Shown here one piece after another: positions 25,436-34,038 of a stretch of 64,000 nt of DNA. The first letter of the stretch is position 1, and every line of letters starts with the position of its first letter. The DNA is from Actinocatenispora sp036503555 (GTDB taxonomy: Bacteria; Actinomycetota; Actinomycetes; Mycobacteriales; Micromonosporaceae): contig DASXWQ010000021.1 of assembly GCA_036503555.1 (NCBI GenBank), positions 1 through 64,000 on the forward strand, in the 5' to 3' direction. The notes beneath the pieces are model-generated. The model did not search any database, had not been told where the DNA came from, and saw nothing but the letters and a program-made list of their open reading frames with translations. Both the position numbers and the translations under genes were made by a program.

Positions 25436-26899
25436 TCAGTCCGCCGGGAGGAGCAGCTCGACCCGGCCGTCCGCGGCGCGGTGCCGGGCCACCCAGTGGT
25501 CGACCGCGGTACGGCAGGCGTGGTCGAGGTGCCGCAGCCCACGCAGGTCCAGCCGCACCGGATGCGCCGCCGGTACCCGGTCCAGCACGGCGACGATGCG
25601 CGGCAGCCGCAGGAACGTGGCCGTGCCGGTGAGCCGCAGGTGCAGCACGCCGTCGGCGGTGGTCTCCTCCGTCGACACCGCGGACACCTGCCACGCGCAC
25701 TTGCACACCGCCGCGCCGATGCCGACGAGCAGACCGACCAGCAGGTCGGTGGTGACGATCGCGGTGCAGGTCACGGCCGCCACCACCGCCTCACCACGGT
25801 CCTGCCGCCACAACCCGACGAGTACGGCCGGCCGGGCCAGCCTGGCGCCGCTGTGCAGGAGTACGGCGGCGAGTGCGGCCACCGGGATCAGTTCGAGCAG
25901 CGCCGGTACGGCGAGCACGAACAGCAGCAGCCACACCCCGTGCAGGACGCGGGACAGCTTCGTCCGGGCGCCGGCCTGCACGTTGGCCGCGCTGCGCACG
26001 ATCACGGCGGTGACGGGCAGCGTGCCGAGCAGGCCGCACACCGCGTTGCCCGCGCCCTGCGCCACCAGCTCCCGGTCGTACGCGGTGGGCCGGCCGTGGT
26101 GCATCCGGTCCACGGCCGCGGCGCTGAACAGCGTCGTCGCGGAGGCGACGAACGCGAACGCGAGCACCAGGCCGATCACCTCGGGGCCGAGCAACCCGCG
26201 CCACACCGCGAGGTCGGGCGGCCGGATCGCGGCGGCGACCGTACCGACCCGCAGCCGCGCGGTGGCCGGCAGCAGCAGCCCGACACCGACCGCGGCGACG
26301 ACGGCGACGAGCGCGCCCGGGACGTACCGGGGGAGGGTCGGCACCTTCGGCCACAGCAGCAGGACGGCCAGGGCGGTCGCGCCGATGCCGAGCCCCGCGA
26401 GCTCGGCCGGTTCGCCGACACCGGTGACGAGCCTCGGCAGGCCGAGCAGGTCCTTCGCGGTGTGGCCCTCGGCGCGCCCGCCGAGCATCGGGTACAGCTG
26501 GCCGACCGCCAGGATCACGCCGATGCCGGCGAGCATGCCCTGGACCACGGACAGCGAGATCACCCGGAACCACCGGCCGAGCCGCAGCACGCCGAACCCG
26601 ACCTGGCACAGCCCGGCGCCGAGCGCGAGCGGTCCGAGCACCGCGACACCGTGGTCGGTGACCGCGCCGTACACGATCGCGGTGAGGCCGGCCGCCGGTC
26701 CCGTGACGTGCAGGCCGGATCCCGGCAGCAGACCGGTGACCAGCCCGCCGACGATGCCGGACACGATGCCCAGTTCCGGCGGTACGCCGGAGGCCAGCGC
26801 CACGCCGATGCACAGCGGCAGCGCAACGAGGAACACCACCAGCGAGGCGAGCACGTCGTGGACGACGGTACCGGCGGGCAGTGGTCGGATCAGGTTCAT
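25436..26899 (-). CDS. SulP-family anion transporter with STAS domain
   Basis: A 487-residue SulP-family transporter. About 11-12 helices fill residues 15-400, with ALPLCIGVALASGVPPELGIVSGIVGG as the family hallmark. A short STAS-like domain follows at about 405-480 (LHLRLTGTATFLRLPRIVAVL and RLDLRGLRHLDHACRTAVDHW). The family moves sulfate, bicarbonate or other anions; similar proteins close to complex I genes are often bicarbonate transporters, but the substrate cannot be read here. It is transcribed against the nuo2 genes and splits nuoB2 from nuoC2. Confidence 0.88.
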   Translation of the reverse strand: MNLIRPLPAGTVVHDVLASLVVFLVALPLCIGVALASGVPPELGIVSGIVGGLVTGLLPGSGLHVTGPAAGLTAIVYGAVTDHGVAVLGPLALGAGLCQVGFGVLRLGRWFRVISLSVVQGMLAGIGVILAVGQLYPMLGGRAEGHTAKDLLGLPRLVTGVGEPAELAGLGIGATALAVLLLWPKVPTLPRYVPGALVAVVAAVGVGLLLPATARLRVGTVAAAIRPPDLAVWRGLLGPEVIGLVLAFAFVASATTLFSAAAVDRMHHGRPTAYDRELVAQGAGNAVCGLLGTLPVTAVIVRSAANVQAGARTKLSRVLHGVWLLLFVLAVPALLELIPVAALAAVLLHSGARLARPAVLVGLWRQDRGEAVVAAVTCTAIVTTDLLVGLLVGIGAAVCKCAWQVSAVSTEETTADGVLHLRLTGTATFLRLPRIVAVLDRVPAAHPVRLDLRGLRHLDHACRTAVDHWVARHRAADGRVELLLPAD

Positions 26900-27032
26900 G
26901 GCGGGGTCCTCGGGGTCGTCGCGGCCTCGGGGGCTTCGTCACTCCCGATCATGGTGACCGATCGCCCGGCGTACCGGGTGGGAACGGGGCAAAGTGGCTG
27001 GACGTGAGACGGTGCGGCCGCCCGGTCGGCAA

Positions 27033-27038
27033 TAGGAT
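27033..27038 (+). promoter_or_regulatory. -10 element of a leaderless promoter for nuoC2
   Basis: TAGGAT ends six bases before the ATG of nuoC2, and no ribosome site is present. Transcription would begin at or next to the start codon. Confidence 0.5.
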
Positions 27039-27044
27039 CTGGGC

Positions 27045-27635
27045 ATGAGCGAACCGTCGGATCCGGCCGGGCTCGGTACGCGGCTGGCCGAGCTGCTCGG
27101 CCCGGGCTGCGTCGCCGGGGTGTCCGGCGGGGGCGACTGGGCCCGGGACACCGTCGACGTACCGCCGGAGCGGTGGGTGGCCGCGCTGACCGCCGCGCGC
27201 GACGAGCTGGGCTGCGACTTCTTCGACTGGCTGTCCGCCGTCGACGAGCAGCCCGACGGGTTCCGCGTCGTCGCGCACGTCTGGTCCGTCGCCGGCCGGT
27301 ACGGCCTGCTCGTGCGCAGCCTGCTCGGCCCGGATGTGTCCACTGTGGACAGCGCGGTGCCGGTGTACCCGGGGGCGGCGTGGCACGAGCGCGAGACATA
27401 CGAGATGTTCGGGATCGGGTTCGCCGGGCACGAGGACCTGAAGCCGTTGCTGCTGCCGGACGGCTTCGAGGGCCATCCGCTGCGGAAGGACTTCGTCCTC
27501 GCGAGCCGCGTCGCGAAGGCGTGGCCGGGCGCGAAGGAACCGGGCGAGGGCCACGCCGGTTCCACCGGCGCCGGCAAGCGGGCGCCGATGCGGCCGCCGG
27601 GCGTACCCGCGCCGGGCGAGTGGGGTGACGGCTGA
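27045..27635 (+). CDS. nuoC: NADH-quinone oxidoreductase subunit C, second copy
   Basis: A 196-residue NuoC (30 kDa subunit) of the hydrophilic connecting module. The core reads DELGCDFFDWLSAVDEQ, then a VSTVDSAVPVYPGAAWHERETYEMFGIGF block, which is diagnostic, and HPLRKDFVL. It is not fused to NuoD: the stop overlaps the ATG of nuoH2 (TGATG), where other bacteria have nuoD, E, F and G. A TAGGAT six bases upstream suggests a leaderless start. Confidence 0.93.
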   Translation: MSEPSDPAGLGTRLAELLGPGCVAGVSGGGDWARDTVDVPPERWVAALTAARDELGCDFFDWLSAVDEQPDGFRVVAHVWSVAGRYGLLVRSLLGPDVSTVDSAVPVYPGAAWHERETYEMFGIGFAGHEDLKPLLLPDGFEGHPLRKDFVLASRVAKAWPGAKEPGEGHAGSTGAGKRAPMRPPGVPAPGEWGDG

Positions 27636-28597
27636 TGCCGCTCTGGGCCGAGCTGGTGGTGCGGCTGGTGGCCGTGATCGCCGCGTTCCTGGTGCTGCCG
27701 CTGGTGGTCGGGCAGGTCGAGCACAAGGTGATGGCGCACATGCAGGGCCGCCTCGGCCCCATGTACGCGGGCGGCTTCCACGGCTGGGCGCAGCTCGTCG
27801 CCGACGGCGTCAAGTTCGTCCAGAAGGAGGAGGTGGTGCCGGCCGCCGCGGACAAGCACGTGTTCCGCGCCGCCCCGATCCTCGCCCTCCTGCCGTACCT
27901 GGTGGTCATGCTGGTGTTGCCGCTCGGCCCCGGCCTCGCCGGGCAGGCGCTCGACATCGGGCTGTTCCTGGTGCTCGCCGTCGTCGGGGTCGGCGTCGTC
28001 GCGGTGCTGATGGCCGCGTGGTCCAGCGCCAACAAGTACAGCCTGCTCGGCGGGCTGCGGGCCGCCGCGCAACTGCTCGGGTACGAGCTGCCGTTCGTGT
28101 TGTCGGCGGCGAGCGTGGCGATGGCCGCGGGGACGCTCTCGCTGTCCGGGATCGTCGAGGCGTGGCGGCCGTGGTGGCTGGCGTGGCAGCTGCCGGCGTT
28201 GCTGGTGTTCTTCACGGCGGGGCTGGCGGAGATCCGGCGCCCGCCGTTCGACATGCCGGTGGCGGACTCGGAGCTGGTGTTCGGTTACCTGACCGAGTAC
28301 ACCGGGCTGCGGTTCGCACTGTTCCTGCTCGCCGAGTACGTGGGGATCGTGGTGATCTCCGCGCTCACCACGGTGCTGTTCCTGGGCGGCTGGCGCGGGC
28401 CGTTCGCGGACGGCGCGCTCGGCTGGCTGTGGACGCTGATCAAGGTGTTCCTGGTCGCGTTCGTGATCATCTGGGTACGGGTCAGTTTCCCGCGCCTGCG
28501 CGCCGACCAGTTGCAGCGGTTCTGCTGGCTGGTCCTCGTACCGGTGTCGCTGGCGCAGCTCGTGCTGACCGCCGTGGTACGCGTCGCGATGTCCTGA
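27635..28597 (+). CDS. nuoH: NADH-quinone oxidoreductase subunit H, second copy
   Basis: A 320-residue membrane subunit with eight helices that forms part of the quinone chamber. Conserved loops are intact: EHKVMAHMQGRLGPMYAG, the acidic loop AEIRRPPFDMPVADSELVFGYLTEYTG and the final RVSFPRLRADQLQRFCW. It is coupled to nuoC2 by TGATG, which means nuoD, E, F and G are absent. A terminator follows, so C2-H2 is a two-gene unit. Confidence 0.95.
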   Translation: MPLWAELVVRLVAVIAAFLVLPLVVGQVEHKVMAHMQGRLGPMYAGGFHGWAQLVADGVKFVQKEEVVPAAADKHVFRAAPILALLPYLVVMLVLPLGPGLAGQALDIGLFLVLAVVGVGVVAVLMAAWSSANKYSLLGGLRAAAQLLGYELPFVLSAASVAMAAGTLSLSGIVEAWRPWWLAWQLPALLVFFTAGLAEIRRPPFDMPVADSELVFGYLTEYTGLRFALFLLAEYVGIVVISALTTVLFLGGWRGPFADGALGWLWTLIKVFLVAFVIIWVRVSFPRLRADQLQRFCWLVLVPVSLAQLVLTAVVRVAMS

Positions 28598-28620
28598 CGC
28601 CCCGGCCGCGACCCGGGGAA

Positions 28621-28653
28621 AAGGGCGCGACCACACGACCGGTCGCGACCCTT
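28621..28653 (+). terminator. Terminator after nuoH2
   Basis: AAGGGCGCGACC (28621-28632) pairs with GGTCGCGACCCTT (28641-28653) with one bulged base and an 8-base loop, 23 bases past the nuoH2 stop. Confidence 0.65.
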
Positions 28654-28995
28654 CCCTGCACCCCCCGCAGCGTGTGCGCACCGTCGCCCGAACGGGTACG
28701 TCGGAGGCTCCCAGACCCTAACACCCACGTTCAGAATTTGATCTCTGCAATTTGCACAAACACCCCGGAACGGGGGAAGCGTGCTGTTCGTCAAGCGGAG
28801 AACCGGCAACGCGGGCAGCGGGCGTACGCCCGGCGAAAGCAGGCACGCGGGGCTGCCGCAACCGTGACCGTTCGACCGGATCGGCGGCGCTCACACCGGA
28901 TTGTCCTCGGCCGTACGGCCGGTTCCGACCCCGTCGTCCCGGGTCTAACCTCCGCTTCCGGCGGACATCCGCCAGAACACGAGGAGATCCCCCCG
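28654..28995. other. Non-coding upstream region of the anchored exoprotein gene
   Basis: About 340 bases. The part at 28715-28765 is distinctly A/T-richer than the flanks (TTCAGAATTTGATCTCTGC, AATTTGCACAAACA) and probably holds promoter or operator sequence. The rest is ordinary GC-rich sequence up to the GAGGAGAT ribosome site at 28981. No supported gene. Confidence 0.4.
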
Positions 28996-31056
28996 TTGAG
29001 CGAATCCGTACCCGACGGCGGCGAATCGCGCCCCGCGACCGCCCCCACCGACCCCCACCCCGACGGCACCCCACCGCCGCTCGCCCCACCCGCCCCCACC
29101 GACGGAATTCCGCCCGCGCCGACCGCCGAAGCTCCACCCGCGCCGAGTGGCGGGGTGCCGGCCACGGCGCCGGACGGGGCTCCGGCCACGCCGTCGGCGG
29201 CGGGGTCGCCGTGGGCACGGCCGGCCGACGGAGCGCCCGAAACACCCGTCATGGTCGCGGCACCGGCGGTTGCGCCGGGCGAGATCCGGATCGGCCTCGA
29301 CGACCCCGGGTACGTGCCCGCACCGCCGCCACCCCGCCCGCGGCGTACCGGTCGGTGGGTGGGCGGCGGCGTGGCGCTCGTCGTGGTGCTCGCGCTGGTC
29401 GTCGGCCTGATCGGCATCCCGCTGTACCAGAAGCTCTTCGCCCCCTCGCCGACCGAACGCGTCCTCGCCGCCGTCTCGGCCCTTGCCGCCGCCGACGCCG
29501 TACGACTGACCGGCGGCCTGTCCGTCGACGAGAACGGCACGCAGCAGCGGGTCGACCTGACGATCGACGTGCACGGCGCCGCGTACGGAACGCTGCGGCG
29601 GGCCGGTGGTCGCGCCCAGCTCGTCGCGACCGACGGCAACACGTACCTGAAGGGCGACGAGCGCTGGATGCTCGCCACCGACCCGCAGCGCGCCGGATAC
29701 CAGGCGGGCCACTGGATCACGGCGGGCGTGGGACTGAACATCCTGCCGTCGAAGGTGACTCCGACCGAGCTCGCCGCGTACCTGAAGACCGGCCTGCGCG
29801 CGGACGACCCGCGGCACGCCGCTGTTGACGCCGGCCTGGCGTACCCGCGGACGGTGCGGGGTACGGCGGTCACGCCGTACCGGCTGCCCGGTGGGGCGGT
29901 CGCGTACGTGTCGGCCGACGAGCCGTACCGGTTGGCCGGTCTCGACGGGACGGTCGGCACCTCCGACACCGCGCACCTGTCCCTGGACGTGACCGGCGTG
30001 TCGAAGGCGGCGTTCGACAAGGCGATGGCCGGCCGGCACACCGACGGCGCGGACGACCTCGCCGAGCCCGCGCGCTACGACGTCAGCAAGCCGCGCAACG
30101 GTTCCTGTGACACGTCTTCCTGCTCGGAATCCGCCGATGTGAAGGCTGACGGCGGTGACACCGGTCGAGGCGGTCACCTGGTCGGCGTCTTCAGCTCGGA
30201 CAAGGCCGGCAAGCACGTCATCGGTACCTGCGTGACGAAGCTGCCCAAGATGCGGCCACGCCACTCGGCCAGGGTCAGCTGCACGAACACGTCCCAGGCC
30301 TGGCGGAACTGGACGGCGACCACCACCGACGCCCACTACTGGGTGCTGCTGGTGCCGCTCACCGCCGGGTACAACGACGACCCTGACCTGATCCTGGACC
30401 TGATCACCTCCGGCCGGGTCAGCTCGACCGCCTACATGTACGCCAGGGACGCGAGTGACTCGCTGGCTGCGCTGGACGTGGTGAACCGGCTCGCCCAGCG
30501 TCACGGCTGGACCGGTGACACGGCGATGGAGGCGGCGGCGGCGTTCGCGGAGAACGGCGCGCTGGGCGTGGTGCGGCCGCTGCTCGACGGCGACCACCTG
30601 ACCCTCGACGGTGACACGTTCTCCGCGCGGTTCGGCCCCAGCGACCTGCCGCTGTACGACGAGGCGGCGCGACGGGTCGCCGGTGGCGCCGGTCGGATCG
30701 CGATCGGCCGCTGGACCGACGGCGACGGCACGACGTACGAGATGGACATGTTCGACCTGACCGGCAAGCGCGCGGTCACCGTCGCCGACCTCGGCGCCAC
30801 CAGTCGCTCGGCGGTCCGTACGGCAGTGACGAAGGCGGCCCGCTCGGCGCGCACGGTGGACGTGCCGGACGGGTTCGGGCGGGAGCTGCGGATCGTCGTG
30901 AACCCGCGGAGCCCGCTGTACCGACTGCGCACTGCCGATGTCCGGGCCGCGCTGCGCGACGCCGGCGTACGGCGGAAGGACGTGGCGGGACTGGCCGCGA
31001 TCGTGGTCAGCACCGGGGCCGGCACGGTGACGCTGCACCCGGCGGACTTCGAGTGA
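28996..31056 (+). CDS. Large single-span membrane protein with extracellular domain, family unknown
   Basis: 686 residues from a TTG start preceded by GAGGAGAT. Residues 1-120 are Pro/Ala-rich and end in PRPRRTGRW; a single helix covers about 121-143; about 540 residues lie outside. The first outer part (about 150-350: TGGLSVDENGTQQRVDLTIDVHGAAYGTL, then DGNTYLKGDERWMLA) looks like the LppX/LprG-type lipid-binding fold of actinobacterial lipoproteins. The middle has a Cys-rich segment (NGSCDTSSCSES, GTCVTK, VSCTNTS). The last third resembles nothing I know. It sits between nuoH2 and nuoI2 and ends at a strong terminator. Confidence 0.75.
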   Translation: MSESVPDGGESRPATAPTDPHPDGTPPPLAPPAPTDGIPPAPTAEAPPAPSGGVPATAPDGAPATPSAAGSPWARPADGAPETPVMVAAPAVAPGEIRIGLDDPGYVPAPPPPRPRRTGRWVGGGVALVVVLALVVGLIGIPLYQKLFAPSPTERVLAAVSALAAADAVRLTGGLSVDENGTQQRVDLTIDVHGAAYGTLRRAGGRAQLVATDGNTYLKGDERWMLATDPQRAGYQAGHWITAGVGLNILPSKVTPTELAAYLKTGLRADDPRHAAVDAGLAYPRTVRGTAVTPYRLPGGAVAYVSADEPYRLAGLDGTVGTSDTAHLSLDVTGVSKAAFDKAMAGRHTDGADDLAEPARYDVSKPRNGSCDTSSCSESADVKADGGDTGRGGHLVGVFSSDKAGKHVIGTCVTKLPKMRPRHSARVSCTNTSQAWRNWTATTTDAHYWVLLVPLTAGYNDDPDLILDLITSGRVSSTAYMYARDASDSLAALDVVNRLAQRHGWTGDTAMEAAAAFAENGALGVVRPLLDGDHLTLDGDTFSARFGPSDLPLYDEAARRVAGGAGRIAIGRWTDGDGTTYEMDMFDLTGKRAVTVADLGATSRSAVRTAVTKAARSARTVDVPDGFGRELRIVVNPRSPLYRLRTADVRAALRDAGVRRKDVAGLAAIVVSTGAGTVTLHPADFE

Positions 31057-31063
31057 GACGGCG

Positions 31064-31090
31064 GTGCGGGTCCCCGGCGGGGACCCGCAC
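31064..31090. terminator. Bidirectional terminator
   Basis: Perfect 12-base arms GTGCGGGTCCCC (31064-31075) and GGGGACCCGCAC (31079-31090) with a 3-base loop, between two convergent genes. Confidence 0.8.
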
Positions 31091-31095
31091 CCGGG

Positions 31096-32085
31096 TCAGG
31101 AGTGCCCGGAGACCGGCTTCGGCCGGTACGCCTCGCCGAGCAGCGCCAGCTCCTCGGCCGACAGCCGCAGCTCGGTGGCGGCGAGCGCGTCGTCCAGGTG
31201 GTGCGGCTTCGTCGCGCCGATGATCGGCGCGGTGACCACCGGCTGGTGCAGCAGCCAGGCCAGCGCCACCTGCGCCGGGGGTACGCCGTGCGCCTCGGCG
31301 ACGTCACCGACCCGGTCGACGATCGTGAAGTCGGACTCGTCGTACGCGTAGAAGCCGAGGTTGCCAGGGTCGGTGCGGGACCGGACGGTGTGCTGCTGGC
31401 CGTCCCGGCCGCGGTTCCCGGCGAGGAAGCCGCGGGCCAGCGGCGACCACGGCACGACGCCGACGCCCTGGTCGGCGCAGAGCGGAAGCATCTCCCGCTC
31501 CTCCTCGCGGTACACCAGGTTGTAGTGGTTCTGCATGGAGACGAACCGGGTCCAGCCGTGCGACTCGGCGACGTGCTGCGCCTTCGCGAACTGCCACGCC
31601 CACATCGACGAGGCGCCGATGTAGCGGGCCTTGCCGGCGCGTACGACGTCGTGCAGGGCGGCCATCGTCTCCTCGATCGGCGTCTCGGTGTCGAACCGGT
31701 GGATCTGGTACAGGTCCACGTAGTCGGTGCCGAGCCGGCGCAGCGAGGCGTCGATCGAGTCCATGATGTGCTTGCGGGACAGGCCGCGGTCGTTCGGCCC
31801 GTCGCTCATCGGCTGGTACACCTTGGTCGCGAGCACGTAGTCCTCGCGCCGGGTGAAGAACCGGCGCAGCAGCCGGCCGGTGATCTCCTCGCTGACACCC
31901 AGCGAGTAGATGTCGGCGGTGTCGTAGAACGTGATGCCGCCCTCGGCGGCGCGCCGCACGAACGGGGCCGCGTCGGCCTCCGGCAGCACCCACTCCCGCC
32001 AGTTCACCGGGTCGCCGTAGCTCATCATGCCCAGGCACAGCCGGGACACCCTGAGCCCGCTCGCGCCGAGTCGTACGTAGTCCAC
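31096..32085 (-). CDS. Aldo/keto reductase
   Basis: A 329-residue NADPH-dependent aldo/keto reductase of the YghZ/Kv-beta-like group. The catalytic tetrad is complete: Asp55, Tyr60, Lys88 and His129 (ITFYDTADIYSLG, ATKVY, LYQIHRFD). The cofactor region near the end reads IIGATKPHHLDDALAA. GTG at 32085 with GGAGGGAAG upstream. The substrate is unknown. It is transcribed against nuoI2 and divides it from nuoH2. Confidence 0.92.
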   Translation of the reverse strand: MDYVRLGASGLRVSRLCLGMMSYGDPVNWREWVLPEADAAPFVRRAAEGGITFYDTADIYSLGVSEEITGRLLRRFFTRREDYVLATKVYQPMSDGPNDRGLSRKHIMDSIDASLRRLGTDYVDLYQIHRFDTETPIEETMAALHDVVRAGKARYIGASSMWAWQFAKAQHVAESHGWTRFVSMQNHYNLVYREEEREMLPLCADQGVGVVPWSPLARGFLAGNRGRDGQQHTVRSRTDPGNLGFYAYDESDFTIVDRVGDVAEAHGVPPAQVALAWLLHQPVVTAPIIGATKPHHLDDALAATELRLSAEELALLGEAYRPKPVSGHS

Positions 32086-32171
32086 TGTGCTTCCCTCCGC
32101 TGCTCGTCGCGGCCCAGCGTACGGGTGGCGTGGGGCCGCGGCGCCGGGGTGTGTACGGGGCCGGCCGGTGG

Positions 32172-32177
32172 CAGGAT
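32172..32177 (+). promoter_or_regulatory. -10 element of a leaderless promoter for nuoI2
   Basis: CAGGAT ends exactly seven bases before the ATG at 32185. This supports that ATG over the in-frame ATG at 32176, which would overlap the element. Confidence 0.45.
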
Positions 32178-32184
32178 GGGCGGC

Positions 32185-32742
32185 ATGGGCGGATCGGTAC
32201 CGGGCGGCGGGCTGGCGAAGGGGCTGGCCACGACGCTCAAGACGATGGTGCGGCCGGCGCACACCGAGCAGTACCCGGACGTACGGCCGGAGCTGCCGCC
32301 CCGTTCCCGTGGCGTGATCGCGCTGCTCGCGGAGAACTGCACGGTCTGCATGCTCTGTGCCCGGGAATGTCCGGACTGGTGCATCTACATCGACTCGCAC
32401 AAGGAGACGGTGCAGGTGCCGGGCGCCGCCCGGCCCCGGCAGAAGAACATGCTGGACCGCTTCGCGATCGACTTCTCGCTCTGCATGTACTGCGGGATCT
32501 GCATCGAGGCGTGCCCGTTCGACGCGCTGTACTGGTCGCCCGAGTTCGAGTACGCCGAGTACGACATCCGTGACCTGTTGCACGAGGAGGACCGGCTCGG
32601 CGAGTGGATGGCGACCGTACCGGCGCCGCCCGCGCACGACCCGAACGGCGAGCCGGCCAAGGAGGTCACCGCCGCCGAACGCAAGGCGTCCGGCCCGGCG
32701 GCCCGGGTACGGGTCAGCCGCCCCGGCGACACCCCCTCCTGA
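32185..32742 (+). CDS. nuoI: NADH-quinone oxidoreductase subunit I, second copy
   Basis: A 185-residue ferredoxin-like subunit with both 4Fe-4S motifs: Cys52/55/58 with Cys62, and Cys100/103/106 with Cys110. The sequence around them (NCTVCMLCARECPDWCIYI) contains an additional Cys66 absent from the primary NuoI. It stands alone between two reverse genes and starts without a leader. In a complex without the NADH module this subunit would be a plausible entry point for ferredoxin electrons; that is inference. Confidence 0.94.
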   Translation: MGGSVPGGGLAKGLATTLKTMVRPAHTEQYPDVRPELPPRSRGVIALLAENCTVCMLCARECPDWCIYIDSHKETVQVPGAARPRQKNMLDRFAIDFSLCMYCGICIEACPFDALYWSPEFEYAEYDIRDLLHEEDRLGEWMATVPAPPAHDPNGEPAKEVTAAERKASGPAARVRVSRPGDTPS

Positions 32743-32754
32743 CCGGCCCGGCCG

Positions 32755-33423
32755 TCAGGCGAGCAGCAGGCGGGTGAGCTCGTCGGGGGCGGTGACCATG
32801 GCGTCGTGGCCGGTGGCGATCGGGGTGACCGGCCAGCCGAAGTCGGCGGCCCACCGGCCGAACGGCATCCCGTTGTCCGGCGTGCAGACGATCGCGCGGC
32901 AGTCGATCCCGTCGACGGCACCGGTGAGCCGGGTCGGCTCGGCGAACGTCCGGCGCGGCTGCGGTACGAGACGGGCTTCGAGCCAGGCGACCTGCGCCGG
33001 GTCGGTGACACCGACCATGCGCGCCGGCGGCACGGCGATCAGGCCGTCGCCGGTGTTGCGCTCGACCCAGCCGGCGAACGGCGGCGGCGCCAGGTCGTCC
33101 AGGGACACACCGTCGCGACCCGCCCACGCGTCGAGCAGGACGAGCCGCGCGACCCGCTCGGGTACCCGGTCGGCGGCCTCGCGGACGACGAGACCCGCGT
33201 AGCTGTGCCCGACGAGGACGACGTCGCCGAGGTCCTCGTCGCACAGCAGGCGTACCAGGTCGTCGGCGTGGGTGTGGAGCCCGACGGCCGGGTCGGGGGT
33301 GCCGGACATCCCGCTGAGGGTGGGTGTCCGCACGGTGTGGCCGGCGGCGCGCAGGCGTACCGTCACGTGCTCCCAACACCAGCCGCCGTGCCACGCCCCT
33401 GCCACCAGAACGAACGTCGTCAC
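32755..33423 (-). CDS. Alpha/beta hydrolase (esterase of the MES/HNL type)
   Basis: A 222-residue hydrolase whose start TFVLVAGAWHGGWCWEHV and nucleophile elbow GHSYAG (Ser74) match the small methylesterase/hydroxynitrile-lyase-like group common in actinobacteria. His206 in ATGHDAMVTAP completes the triad. It is cytoplasmic and the substrate unknown. GTG at 33423 with GGGAGG upstream. It is opposite to nuoI2 and nuoJ2. Confidence 0.88.
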   Translation of the reverse strand: MTTFVLVAGAWHGGWCWEHVTVRLRAAGHTVRTPTLSGMSGTPDPAVGLHTHADDLVRLLCDEDLGDVVLVGHSYAGLVVREAADRVPERVARLVLLDAWAGRDGVSLDDLAPPPFAGWVERNTGDGLIAVPPARMVGVTDPAQVAWLEARLVPQPRRTFAEPTRLTGAVDGIDCRAIVCTPDNGMPFGRWAADFGWPVTPIATGHDAMVTAPDELTRLLLA

Positions 33424-33512
33424 TGGACCTCCCTTGGTCGACGTGTGTCGAACATAGTCAGGCGGTGACGGACATGGGCGGCGGGGTTGTCGCGTCGGAC
33501 AGCGGGACACGG

Positions 33513-33518
33513 CAGGAT
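33513..33518 (+). promoter_or_regulatory. -10 element upstream of the nuoJ2 block
   Basis: CAGGAT ends eight bases before an ATG at 33527 that opens a six-codon frame leading into nuoJ2. It would drive the nuoJ2-K2-L2-M2-N2 block. Confidence 0.4.
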
Positions 33519-33526
33519 GGACCCCC

Positions 33527-33547
33527 ATGGGCGGGTTGGTGGCGTGA
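33527..33547 (+). CDS. Six-codon minicistron coupled to nuoJ2
   Basis: ATG followed by five codons (MGGLVA) and a TGA whose first bases overlap the GTG of nuoJ2 as GTGA. With the -10-like CAGGAT upstream it would be translated from a leaderless mRNA and hand its ribosome to nuoJ2, which has no clear ribosome site of its own. Too short to be a functional protein; its role would be translational coupling. Support is positional only. Confidence 0.4.
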   Translation: MGGLVA

Positions 33548-34038
33548 CTGTCGCGGACGTACTGCTGGTGGCGCTGGGCGCGGTGACGCTCGGCGCCGGC
33601 GTGTTGGTGGTGACGAGCCGGCACGTCGTCCGCGCCGGCCTGTGGCTGGTGGTGGCGCTCGGCGGGCTCGCCGGCTGTTACCTGGTGCTGACCGCGGAGC
33701 TGGTCGCCTGGGTCCAGGTCCTGCTGTACGTCGGGGCCGTCGTGGTGCTGCTGCTGTTCGCGGTGATGCTGACCCGCGCGCCGATCGGCCCGTCGACCGA
33801 CCTGGACCGCCCCCGGATCGCCGGCCTGCTCGTCGGCGGCGGCGCCGGGCTGGGGCTCGCCGCGCTGCTCGTCGACGCGTACCGGTGGAGCCGGGTCGAG
33901 CAGCCGCCGCCGGGTACCGCGGCGCGGATCGGTGCCGAGCTGTTCCGGCAGTGGGTGCTGCCGTTCGAGGTGGTGTCGGTGCTGCTGCTCGCCGCACTGG
34001 TCGGCGCGATCGTGCTGTCCCGGCGAGGTGAGCGCTGA
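33544..34038 (+). CDS. nuoJ: NADH-quinone oxidoreductase subunit J, second copy
   Basis: A 164-residue NuoJ with five helices, containing ELVAWVQVLLYVGAVVVLLLFAVML, the conserved third-helix region. It lacks the long C-terminal tail of the primary NuoJ. The GTG start lies in a GTGA overlap with a six-codon frame. The TGA overlaps the ATG of nuoK2. First gene of a compact J-K-L-M-N block. Confidence 0.92.
   Translation: MTVADVLLVALGAVTLGAGVLVVTSRHVVRAGLWLVVALGGLAGCYLVLTAELVAWVQVLLYVGAVVVLLLFAVMLTRAPIGPSTDLDRPRIAGLLVGGGAGLGLAALLVDAYRWSRVEQPPPGTAARIGAELFRQWVLPFEVVSVLLLAALVGAIVLSRRGER

Noticed and set aside
28598..28995. GGAAC...GTT ECF-type promoter near 28770
   Set aside because: The spacing (14 bases) does not fit known ECF promoters, so it is not listed.
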